Assembly: GCA_004554165.1 (NCBI GenBank)
Contig: SFNQ01000026.1
Span: 1 to 26,645 of the forward strand
Direction: 5' to 3'
From: Clostridiales bacterium
Lineage (GTDB): Bacteria > Bacillota > Clostridia > Christensenellales > CAG-138
DNA: 26,645 nucleotides
This document shows positions 15,033 to 22,088 of this stretch, piece by piece (position 1 is the first letter of the stretch; each line of letters begins with the position of its first letter). The position numbers were made by a program, and so were the translations under genes. The notes below the pieces were generated by a model. It was not told where the DNA came from and made no database searches. It was given only the letters and a program-made list of their open reading frames with translations.

Positions 15033-15132
15033 TTGAATGTGACCAGGAGTAGGGAAAAGCCAGTTAACCCTAACCACCGACTCGAACACGATACAGCTAG
15101 GGTTGCTCATTCCGTTTTGATATGCTCTAATG

Positions 15133-15184
15133 TTCGTAAAATTATTCGTAAAGTATTGAACGAGATTTCTGCTCATGCTATAAT
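15133..15184 (+). promoter_or_regulatory. Promoter and repeated operator of the toxin-antitoxin pair
   Basis: TTGAAC (15156-15161) and TATAAT (15179-15184) are spaced 17 bp apart, 25 bases before the antitoxin ATG. Two direct copies of TTCGTAAA (15133-15140 and 15145-15152) with a 12-bp period lie just upstream of the -35 box. They are a plausible binding site for the antitoxin, since Phd/YefM proteins repress their own operons. Confidence 0.7.
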
Positions 15185-15208
15185 GGAATCGAAAGGAGTG
15201 GTCTGCTC

Positions 15209-15472
15209 ATGGCAATCATTAGCCCTGTGTCCGATTTGCGCAATTACAACACCGTTCTTGAACAGGTTTCCGCTGGTTCACCGGTGTATCTGACGGTCAA
15301 TGGACGTGGCCGCTTTACGATCCGCGATATTGCGGACGATGAAGAATTCGAGAAGGCAAAGGCGATGCTCCGCCTGATGTGCGAGCTCAATACGGGCATC
15401 CGCTCGGGAGAGGAAGAAGGCTGGGTGTCCGAGGATGATGTCCGGGCACACTTCCACAGCAAACGCCAATGA
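15209..15472 (+). CDS. Antitoxin of the Phd/YefM family
   Basis: An 87-residue protein. The N-terminal half (ISPVSDLRNYNTVLEQVSAG, then PVYLTVNGRGRFTIRDIAD) is the DNA-binding Phd/YefM fold. The acidic C-terminal half would bind and neutralize the toxin. AAAGGAG lies 10 bases upstream of the ATG. The stop overlaps the toxin start in an ATGA, the normal layout for such pairs. It sits in front of the cas operon but is separated from it by a terminator, so it is an independent transcription unit that may stabilize the island. Confidence 0.9.
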   Translation: MAIISPVSDLRNYNTVLEQVSAGSPVYLTVNGRGRFTIRDIADDEEFEKAKAMLRLMCELNTGIRSGEEEGWVSEDDVRAHFHSKRQ

Positions 15473-15786
15473 GGATTGAATACTCCCCGATTGCCGTTCG
15501 TGACCTCGAACGCGTCTGGGCGGAGGTTTTTGAAGCTTCTGCCAGTGAAGAAACCGCAACGAAATACATCGATGATCTGATGAATCAGATTTCAGCAAAA
15601 CAAGACTTTCCAAAGTCTGGTGCTCCGCTGTATTATGAGGGCCTGTTCACCGGCTTCTACTTCGTGACGTTCAAGTCCTATATGGTATTCTACAAGGTGG
15701 AGACCGATCGGATGCAGGTCAGCAGAGTGGTCTATGGAAAGAGCGACTACATGCGTACCATTTTCCGTAATGCACATGAGAAGTGA
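15469..15786 (+). CDS. Toxin of the RelE/ParE family
   Basis: A 105-residue protein with the RelE/ParE pattern: IEYSPIAVRDLERVWAEVF at the start, a helical middle (YIDDLMNQISAKQDFPKSG), then YYVTF-like strands (GFYFVTFKSYMVFYKV) and the closing VSRVVYGKSDYMRTIF. In this superfamily members either cleave ribosome-bound mRNA or poison gyrase. The closing VVYGKSDYMRTIF tail is common to the RelE/ParE-type partners of Phd/YefM antitoxins; the exact target cannot be decided from sequence. It is coupled to the antitoxin and followed by a terminator. Confidence 0.88.
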   Translation: MRIEYSPIAVRDLERVWAEVFEASASEETATKYIDDLMNQISAKQDFPKSGAPLYYEGLFTGFYFVTFKSYMVFYKVETDRMQVSRVVYGKSDYMRTIFRNAHEK

Positions 15787-15795
15787 TCCATGAAA

Positions 15796-15820
15796 CGCTG
15801 GCGATTATGCCGGCGTTTTT
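15796..15820 (+). terminator. Terminator of the toxin-antitoxin operon
   Basis: CGCTGGC pairs with GCCGGCG (one G-T pair) around a 6-base loop, followed by TTTTT. It begins 10 bases after the toxin stop and insulates the cas promoter. Confidence 0.85.
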
Positions 15821-15862
15821 CTTCGTAATACATCATAGAAGGATATTCAAATCCAAAAACCT

Positions 15863-15891
15863 TTACCATACAGTCGGAATTATGGTATAAT
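15863..15891 (+). promoter_or_regulatory. Promoter of the cas operon with overlapping dyad
   Basis: TTACCA (15863-15868) and TATAAT (15886-15891) are spaced 17 bp apart, with TGG in front giving an extended -10. A perfect inverted repeat, TACCATA (15864-15870) and TATGGTA (15881-15887), overlaps both boxes, so a dimeric repressor bound there would block transcription. The leader to the cas5c ATG is about 72 bases and contains no clear structure. Confidence 0.7.
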
Positions 15892-15969
15892 ATTCATAGG
15901 GTTATCGGATTGTATCTCTCAACGCCGCAGCTCATCTGCTATCTTGCTCACAGGAATGGAGTTGAAAGC

Positions 15970-16647
15970 ATGGTTCATCATTCGTATCCCATACAGATGG
16001 AAATCGCAGGATCAACGGCGATGTGGACCAGACCGGACAGCGGTGACAGTCCTGTCAGCTATCCGGCACCGACGTATTCGGCTTGCAAGGGCATCTTTGA
16101 ATCCATCCTTTTCGGGCCGGATGTGGAGATCATTCCAACCAGGGTTGAAATATGCGCTCCTGTTCAGTTTCATTCATACGCAACAAACTACAAGGGACCG
16201 TTGCGCCAGAAAAAGAGCATTGACCTTGGAAATGCATATCAGATGTATTCGACCGTTCTGATTGATGTATGCTATCGGCTCTATGCGGTGGTTGTGCCCA
16301 ATCACAGGAAGGATACGCTTTCTGAAAAAACTCTGGAATGGGACAGGCGGACAACGTCGCCCGGTCATGCGTATCAGGAGATTTTCAACCGGCGCTTACA
16401 ACATGGGCAATGCTTTGCCATTCCTTCGTTGGGCTTGAGAGAGTTTACGGCAAGCTACTTTGGCCCCTTCCGGGATGGGACAAAAGTCTGTTCTGATATG
16501 GAGGACATTTACATTCCTTCCATGCTGCGGCAGGTATTTCCTGATGGACATCAATCAAAGGTTTCTTACCGTTTCGACAACGATGTGACGATTCATGCCG
16601 GGACGCTGGTGTTCCCACCCAAGAGAGGTGTTCATTTTGATCAATGA
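15970..16647 (+). CDS. cas5c: Cas5c (Cas5d), type I-C Cascade subunit and probable crRNA nuclease
   Basis: A 225-residue Cas5 of the I-C branch. In I-C systems, which lack Cas6, Cas5 cuts the pre-crRNA and then holds its 5' handle in Cascade. Recognizable blocks are VSYPAPTYSACKGIFESILF, which corresponds to the conserved YPxPTxSAxxGIxExI region, and HAYQEIFNRRLQHGQCFAIP with LGLREF. The part after LGLREF (DMEDIYIPSMLRQVF) differs from the LGWMLYD motif I know from common I-C Cas5, so this is a divergent branch. Start: ATG at 15970 with GGAG 8 bases upstream; the open frame upstream to 15910 has no ribosome site. The end overlaps cas8c by 11 bases. I cannot assign the catalytic residues with certainty. 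Confidence 0.88.
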   Translation: MVHHSYPIQMEIAGSTAMWTRPDSGDSPVSYPAPTYSACKGIFESILFGPDVEIIPTRVEICAPVQFHSYATNYKGPLRQKKSIDLGNAYQMYSTVLIDVCYRLYAVVVPNHRKDTLSEKTLEWDRRTTSPGHAYQEIFNRRLQHGQCFAIPSLGLREFTASYFGPFRDGTKVCSDMEDIYIPSMLRQVFPDGHQSKVSYRFDNDVTIHAGTLVFPPKRGVHFDQ

Positions 16648-18646
16648 ATTGTCGTCCCTGTCCAGGGCTTTGGAGCAGGCGGGAATCGATCCATCACAAT
16701 CCTATCGGACTTACATCCCGCTGCCCAATGTGAGTGCGAAAGCTCCCTGTATCAGAATCTGGGTAAAGAACGGGCAGGTGGTTGATTTTGAAGATATCGA
16801 CCGGGAGCATGCGATGCAGCTGCGGAAATTCGGGGGAAATCAGGCCTCGTTTCCCGGACTGAATCTCATTAGTCTGTATCGTATCACGGATGAATCAGAG
16901 AAAAAGCTGGTCACGCAATGCATCGAGAAGCCGGAAACCATCGATATATTGAAGCTTCAGGCTTTATGTAAAGAGAATGCGTGGGAACCGCATCAGAACA
17001 GCCGCATCAAGAATTGCTTTTCTGCTACTCCAAATGAAATGACCCGCCTGCTCGACTGTGCTGGGATTCCCGAAGAGAACCTGCTGAATACTCTGGCGGC
17101 GGAATGCGCACCATTTGCCGATGCGCGGGTGCTCCACGAATCATTGACAAAAGCGGCATTCGCAAAGCTGGAGAAGAAGCAGGACATCAAGCTGGCGTTG
17201 CTGATTCTGTTCCAGTTGGGTGACGCCAGCAAGCCATGCAAGGATGATAAACGGAACATCTCTGTATTCTTTGACACGGACGCGTATGATACCTATGGAA
17301 TGTATGCGGCGAGCTGGGAGTTTACAGCATTTCTGAACGCGGCCTTTCTTCGGGCGGAGAGAATCCTGACGAGCGGTACAACGGAGAATGTGGATTCATT
17401 CGGAGAAATCTATGTGCCGACCAAGGCGCCTATGCCGCGAGTCAAGCTTGCTGCGGGGTTTGAACCGGCACTGTATACGATGTACGATAAACAGCCCTGC
17501 CAGAACCGATATCACAACTTTGATGACAAGCGCGACTCCTATCCGCTATCTGCACAGCATCGTGCTCAGTTCCAGGCTGCCTTGAATTGGCTTGGCGGGG
17601 ATGCTAAGAACAAAGGCGTCACTTGGCTGAATACAGGCAAAGGGGAAGCGGTATTCGCGTATCCCAGTTCATTGCCGGATATCCCGCTGCCTTATGTGCA
17701 GTTTTTTGGTCATCCTGATCGATCGGAAACCTTCAAAGAAATCTCCGGAAGCCTTTTGGCTGAATTCAACGGGATTCCGCCAACGAGAAAGCCCGAGCGT
17801 GTTCAGGTGTTTGTGCTTAAAAAGATTGATAAGGGACGCACAAAGGTGCTTTACTCCCAGGCCGCCTCGGCATCAGCCCTGATGCATGCAGCTGAAAGCT
17901 GGGATATGGCCTGCAATGATCTTCCGGGCATGGCCATCAGTCTTTCAACACCGTTTCCCATTGATGTTGCAGCCATTGTCAACCAGGTCTGGCGACAGGA
18001 TGGAGAATCATCGACAGTATCTGCCATGCATCCCTATGAGGGAATTGAGCTGTTCCTCCATCAGGCACAGTATCGGCTGCTTTTGCATGAGCTGCATCTC
18101 CTCGTTCAGCATGTGATGCCGCTATTCATCTATGTCGGTCCTTTGTTGCACAGTGGAAGAAAGTGCAGCTGCATGGCTCATCTGGAACAGATACTGCCCG
18201 TTCTGTCCATGCTCCTGTTCTTCAGCGGGAATAGAAAGGATGATTATATGGAAGGTACCCCCTATCTGATGGGACAACTGCTCAAGGCCTCCGATGAGCT
18301 GCATGCGCTGTACTGCAAGGTGGTGCGCAACAACCAGATTCCGCCGCAGCTTGTGGGCTCTGCCCTGTTTGTTGCTGCGAGCGAAACGCCGGGTAGAACG
18401 CTGTCCCAGCTTTCCGTGAGAATGGCGCCTTACCTGTCATGGGCAAAGCAGTACCGCACGAAGAATGAAGATTCCAGCGGTCTGGCAGGATGGTACCTGA
18501 AGGTATTTGAGCAAATCGCCAACAAGCTTGCGACAGAGTATTCTGTTCCCATGCGTTGGAGTGATGCCCAGAAGGCACAGCTGTTTATCGGATACCTCGC
18601 TTCCTTCCCCAAGCAGGAGAAGCAGGATGAAAGCAATGCCGAATAA
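16637..18646 (+). CDS. cas8c: Cas8c (Csd1), type I-C Cascade large subunit
   Basis: The 669-residue large subunit of type I-C Cascade, which recognizes the PAM and helps to recruit Cas3. Its length fits the family (about 580-680). The C-terminal helical part is the clearest: TPYLMGQLLKASDELHALY, then the LFVAASETPGRTLSQL block. GEAVFAYPS and a following VQVFVLKKIDKGRTKVLYS segment match the middle of Csd1 proteins. Start: TTG at 16637 with GAGAGGTG 6 bases upstream, inside the end of cas5c, so translation is coupled; the upstream in-frame extension is excluded by the ribosome site. In many I-C systems an internal start makes a separate Cas11-like small subunit from the cas8c 3' part; internal ATGs are present here but I cannot pick one. 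Confidence 0.9.
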   Translation: MINELSSLSRALEQAGIDPSQSYRTYIPLPNVSAKAPCIRIWVKNGQVVDFEDIDREHAMQLRKFGGNQASFPGLNLISLYRITDESEKKLVTQCIEKPETIDILKLQALCKENAWEPHQNSRIKNCFSATPNEMTRLLDCAGIPEENLLNTLAAECAPFADARVLHESLTKAAFAKLEKKQDIKLALLILFQLGDASKPCKDDKRNISVFFDTDAYDTYGMYAASWEFTAFLNAAFLRAERILTSGTTENVDSFGEIYVPTKAPMPRVKLAAGFEPALYTMYDKQPCQNRYHNFDDKRDSYPLSAQHRAQFQAALNWLGGDAKNKGVTWLNTGKGEAVFAYPSSLPDIPLPYVQFFGHPDRSETFKEISGSLLAEFNGIPPTRKPERVQVFVLKKIDKGRTKVLYSQAASASALMHAAESWDMACNDLPGMAISLSTPFPIDVAAIVNQVWRQDGESSTVSAMHPYEGIELFLHQAQYRLLLHELHLLVQHVMPLFIYVGPLLHSGRKCSCMAHLEQILPVLSMLLFFSGNRKDDYMEGTPYLMGQLLKASDELHALYCKVVRNNQIPPQLVGSALFVAASETPGRTLSQLSVRMAPYLSWAKQYRTKNEDSSGLAGWYLKVFEQIANKLATEYSVPMRWSDAQKAQLFIGYLASFPKQEKQDESNAE

Positions 18647-18671
18647 TCAGAGCAAAGGAGAGTAGAGCAAG

Positions 18672-19538
18672 ATGAGTGTGGATTTCAATCGTGCAACCGG
18701 GCTTTTGATTCTCGAGGTTGTCAATTCCAATCCGAATGGGGATCCTGACCGTGAAAACGATCCTCGCCAGCGCCCGAATGGACTGGGTGAGATTTCGCCC
18801 GTATCTGTCAAGCGGAAAATCCGTGATTTGATCGAGGATCATGACGGCGTGTTTTTCCAGAGCTTGCCCGAAGCGTACATCCGTCAGGCGGATCTCTATT
18901 GCATCTTGGAATCCCGTGGGCGCGACAGGGCAGCAATTACAAAAGAAATGAATGACAACCCCAATTTTATGGACAGCACATTTGTCAGAAAGTATTGGGA
19001 TGCCCGCATTTTTGGCAACACCTTTTTGGAGGATGGCGGCAACAAGGAGTATATCAAGACCGGCGCGGTTCAATTCGGCATGGGCCTGTCCATCTCGCCG
19101 ATCAGCATTGTCCGTCATACCAATACCAACAAGGCGGGCGTTGAGGAAGGCAAGAAAAGCGGCATGGCTCCCCTGGCCTATCGGGTCGTGGAGCACGGTG
19201 TTTACTGCATGCCCTTTTATGTGAATCCCAATTACGCCGCCAAGAGCGGATGTACAGCGGCGGACATTGAATTGCTCAAGCGCGTCATCCCCTACATGCT
19301 TGACCTGACCCGATCCAATATCCGCCCCGACGTGCGCCTGCGCCACGCATGGTACATGGAGCACAAGAACAAGCTGGGAAGCTGCCCGGACTATCTGCTG
19401 ATCGACGCATTGACGCCAAAGCGGATCGGAAATGCCGAGGAACCCTCCTCGAGCTGGAAGGACTATCAGGATGTTGCCGACCTTCCCGAAGAGCTGAAGC
19501 AGCGTCTTGCCGGTGTTCAGGATCTTGCCAACGTCTGA
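18672..19538 (+). CDS. cas7c: Cas7c (Csd2), type I-C Cascade backbone
   Basis: A 288-residue Cas7 that polymerizes along the crRNA as the Cascade backbone. The N-terminal RAMP strand with NSNPNGDPD (about 18-26) followed by RPNGLGEISPVSVKRKIRD is the family hallmark. The middle has KTGAVQFGMGLSISPI, and a C-terminal LRHAWYMEHKN segment, where family members have a similar W-x-x-E/H pattern. AAAGGAGAG lies about 9 bases before the ATG, 25 bases after the cas8c stop. The stop shares one base with the cas3 start (TGATG). Usual family length, no missing part. Confidence 0.93.
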   Translation: MSVDFNRATGLLILEVVNSNPNGDPDRENDPRQRPNGLGEISPVSVKRKIRDLIEDHDGVFFQSLPEAYIRQADLYCILESRGRDRAAITKEMNDNPNFMDSTFVRKYWDARIFGNTFLEDGGNKEYIKTGAVQFGMGLSISPISIVRHTNTNKAGVEEGKKSGMAPLAYRVVEHGVYCMPFYVNPNYAAKSGCTAADIELLKRVIPYMLDLTRSNIRPDVRLRHAWYMEHKNKLGSCPDYLLIDALTPKRIGNAEEPSSSWKDYQDVADLPEELKQRLAGVQDLANV

Positions 19539-21694
19539 TGGATAAAGAATATCTCGCGCACAGCGCACACGATGGTTTTCCTGCGCAAACCTATCTGAAT
19601 CATGTACAGAATGTCCATGATGACGCTGTTCGATATGCGAAGGAAGCGGCTGCATTTGCGGCAAAACAGGAAGACGGCATGGCATTGGTCAGCGCTGTCA
19701 CCAACGCGGCATCGCTGCATGATCTGGGCAAGCTTGAGGAAGAAAATCAAGCTGCCCTGCATGCCGGAAATCAGCCGCATCTGCCCATCAACCACACAGA
19801 TGCCGGCACGGCGCTTTTGCTTCATGAGAACAAAATGTACTCTGCAGTCTGTGTCATGTCGCATCACCGGGGTCTTCCGGATTTTCCGAAAGAATGCTGT
19901 CACGGCAGCGAGGCTTTCCGTGATACCGATATCGCAGCAGCGACAGACAGCAAGCTGCCGGAGCTGAAAGCCATCCATCGGGATCTCTTTGGGGAGAAGA
20001 CCGCAGACGAACAGCCGGCAGCCGGGTGCCGCTCGGTATTCATGCGCCTGGCGCTTTCCTGTCTGGCAGATGCCGACCACGGAGATACGGCGAGACATTA
20101 CGGGAAGGAACCCATGGATAGGCGGCAGAATGAACTGCGTCCGGCAGAGAGACTGCAGGTGCTGAATGCCTACGTCAGCGGGCTTCAGGCAGATGATGAA
20201 CGTTCCCGTTTGCGGACACAGATGTATCAATGCTGCAGAGACAGCAAGGTCAATGACCATGTCGTTGCCTGTGACAGTCCGGTGGGGTCCGGAAAGACCA
20301 CTGCCGTGATGGCATACATGCTCAGTCAGGCGAAAAAGCATCACCTTCGCAGGATTTTTGTGGTGCTTCCTTTTACAAGCATCATTTCGCAGTCGGTGGA
20401 AACCTATCGCAGATGTTTGGTTCTTCCGGGTGAAGAGCCGAACAAAATCGTTGCGGAGGTTCACCATCGGGTGGATTTTGAATCAGAAAGTGTCCGTCAC
20501 CTTTCTACGCTGTGGAAGGCCCCTGTTATTGTCACAACAGCGGTAGCGTTTTTTGAGACGCTGGCCTCAAACCGGACATCTGCCCTCAGGCGGCTGCATG
20601 AATTGCCGGGAAGTGCTATTTTTGTTGATGAAGCACACGCCGCATTGCCTTCGCATCTTCTGCCGGTTGCATGGAAATGGATCAACTGCTTCGCTGACGA
20701 GTGGCATTGCCATTGGGTTCTTGCGTCGGGTTCTCTCAACAGATTCTGGACGATTCAGCAGATTGCGGCAGCCGGAACCCGGCGAGTGCCAGATCTGGTT
20801 GACAACGCGCTTCGTTCCGCGCTGGCGCAGTATGAGCAGAACCGCATCCGGTATCTCTGGAATCCCGCACTCATGACAAGTGAAGCGCTTGCACAATGGG
20901 TCAATTCCTTTCCGGGGCAGCGACTTCTCATCGTCAACACGGTTCAAAGCGCAACGGTGATCGCAAAGACGATCATGCAGCTGTATGGGCGTAATCGGGT
21001 GGAGCATCTGTCCACAGCACTGACCGCCAGAGATCGCGCGAGGACGCTGGCACGCGTTCGGCAGCGGCTTCGGGATCCATCCGACTGTGACTGGACGCTT
21101 GTCGCGACATCGTGCGTGGAGGCCGGCGTTGACTTTTCGTTTTCTGTTGGCTTTCGTGAAACGGCATCGTTGTCATCGCTGCTTCAGGCATCGGGGCGAG
21201 TCAACCGGAACGGAAAAGCAAAGAATGCGCTCATGTGGTCCTTCGGCCTCAACTACGCAGACGATGCGCTGCTGAAGGAGCACCCCATCATCAAACATGC
21301 GGCTACAGTGTTAACCAAAGAGTTCCTTGAAAAAGACCGTCCGATTCTTCCTACTTCGGTTACCGACTCCATTCGATTGGAATTGGCCCGTTATGGTGAG
21401 CACCAGACGAATCTGCTCAAGGATGAAGACAGCCTGTCCTTTGTCAAAGTTGAGGATACATTCCGGGTGATTGACAATTATTCTGTATCGGCGCTTGTTC
21501 ACGCAGCGCCGGATGAGGACATCCGTATTCACGAGATCAGTCGTGAACAGGTGCAGATGGATACCGTTCAAATCCCTCAATATCGAATAAAAGACTGGAA
21601 GGTGCAGCCCATACGGGATGAACTGTATCGATGGACGCTTGCATATGACGGTTTTCTGGGCTATATGGCGGGTGTGCTGAGCATCGATGAATGA
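19538..21694 (+). CDS. cas3: Cas3 helicase-nuclease, HD domain N-terminal
   Basis: A 718-residue Cas3, the nuclease-helicase that Cascade recruits to degrade target DNA. The HD nuclease comes first: H22, H61-D62 in LHDLGK, H86 (INHTDAG), H109-H110 (SHHRG) and D180-H181, so all metal ligands look present. The SF2 helicase follows: Walker A GSGKT (250-254), motif Ia LPFTSIISQ, DEAH (364-367), motif III as ASGSL (396-400) where many helicases have SAT, then VEAGVDF and the QASGRVNRNG motif VI. ATG at 19538 overlaps the cas7c stop (TGATG). In the standard type I-C order cas3 is the first gene; here it is last and directly coupled to cas7c. An ATGA-coupled 15-codon ORF begins at its stop. The protein looks complete and active. 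Confidence 0.93.
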   Translation: MDKEYLAHSAHDGFPAQTYLNHVQNVHDDAVRYAKEAAAFAAKQEDGMALVSAVTNAASLHDLGKLEEENQAALHAGNQPHLPINHTDAGTALLLHENKMYSAVCVMSHHRGLPDFPKECCHGSEAFRDTDIAAATDSKLPELKAIHRDLFGEKTADEQPAAGCRSVFMRLALSCLADADHGDTARHYGKEPMDRRQNELRPAERLQVLNAYVSGLQADDERSRLRTQMYQCCRDSKVNDHVVACDSPVGSGKTTAVMAYMLSQAKKHHLRRIFVVLPFTSIISQSVETYRRCLVLPGEEPNKIVAEVHHRVDFESESVRHLSTLWKAPVIVTTAVAFFETLASNRTSALRRLHELPGSAIFVDEAHAALPSHLLPVAWKWINCFADEWHCHWVLASGSLNRFWTIQQIAAAGTRRVPDLVDNALRSALAQYEQNRIRYLWNPALMTSEALAQWVNSFPGQRLLIVNTVQSATVIAKTIMQLYGRNRVEHLSTALTARDRARTLARVRQRLRDPSDCDWTLVATSCVEAGVDFSFSVGFRETASLSSLLQASGRVNRNGKAKNALMWSFGLNYADDALLKEHPIIKHAATVLTKEFLEKDRPILPTSVTDSIRLELARYGEHQTNLLKDEDSLSFVKVEDTFRVIDNYSVSALVHAAPDEDIRIHEISREQVQMDTVQIPQYRIKDWKVQPIRDELYRWTLAYDGFLGYMAGVLSIDE

Positions 21695-21738
21695 CCTGCT
21701 GGTATTTTGACATTGGCAATTTCTGGTATGGACTGTGA
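21691..21738 (+). other. 15-codon ORF coupled to the cas3 stop
   Basis: ATG at 21691 overlaps the cas3 TGA as ATGA and reads 15 codons (ending GNFWYGL) to a stop. Its coupling to cas3 resembles the junction of a following operon gene whose remainder has been lost. I cannot match it to cas4, cas1 or cas2. It may be chance. Confidence 0.2.
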
Positions 21739-21859
21739 TGCTGGAAGCTGAAGATTCTTTACTTGTGGGATATCGATTCGGTATGTGCTTCAAGGATCAA
21801 TCTTCATCCATGTCTCTGTCTCTGGCTTTTCTTGTGCAGAAAACGAGCAAAACAAGGCT

Positions 21860-22029
21860 GATAGCAATCTCAAATACATGTTTATCATGGTTGCAAGCAG
21901 GGCAAAGGTAGCACCTTTTGCACTTTGCTTGTTGGGAGGCTCCGCCCCCCAAGCCCATTTTACCAGATCTTGCGATCTGTGGTTGTGGTGTCTTGTTGCG
22001 CCCGACCTAGTGCAGCACTACGGCATAAA
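21860..22029. other. Hairpin-rich gap, candidate transfer origin
   Basis: The gap between cas3 and the relaxase (21695-22088) has no gene. From about 21896 it holds three hairpins in a row: a bulged CAAGC...GCTTG/GCAAAGGT...ACCTTTTGC structure (about 21896-21931), TTGGGAGGC/GCCCCCCAA (21932-21952, one mismatch) and CAGATC/GATCTG (21964-21979). Similar GC-rich hairpins lie next to relaxase genes in many clostridial mobilizable elements, so an oriT is possible here. I see no proven nic-site consensus. Positions 21739-21860 hold nothing recognizable, and no CRISPR repeats. Confidence 0.3.
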
Positions 22030-22084
22030 AATGAAAGAAGCCTCCATGCCGGCAAACGGTGAAAACCAGTTCCGGCACGGAGGC
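22030..22084 (-). terminator. Terminator of the mobilization operon
   Basis: GCCTCCATGCCGG (22040-22052) pairs with CCGGCACGGAGGC (22072-22084) at 12 of 13 positions. On the minus strand the stem is followed by TTCTTTCATTTTT. It begins five bases after the relaxase stop. Confidence 0.85.
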
Positions 22085-22088
22085 GTTG

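Larger units (their letters stand above)
14641..15130. other. AT-rich gene-free stretch with dyads
   Basis: No ORF here has a ribosome site or family match. Visible structures are a second terminator-like hairpin with flanking A/T runs (about 14698-14728), a two-copy GTTGCCA repeat (about 14661-14680), a 9-bp palindrome at 14860-14880 and an 11-bp inverted repeat 14948-14958/15022-15032. A GAGTGGGAATAA string lies on the minus strand at 14738-14749. The stretch looks like an old element end or integration region. I find no tRNA. Confidence 0.4.

Noticed and set aside
16993..17277. Minus-strand ORF inside cas8c as an anti-CRISPR or small subunit candidate
   Set aside because: It is antisense to conserved cas8c sequence and has no ribosome site.
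21695..21900. Decayed cas4, cas1 or cas2 after cas3
   Set aside because: No frame shows a Cas4 cysteine motif, a Cas1 or a Cas2 segment; only a 15-codon stub is present, which cannot be assigned.
15787..22088. Search for a CRISPR array beside the cas operon
   Set aside because: No regularly spaced repeat of about 32 bases, and no I-C-like repeat ending in GGATTGAAAT, is visible before cas5c, after cas3, or elsewhere in the window.
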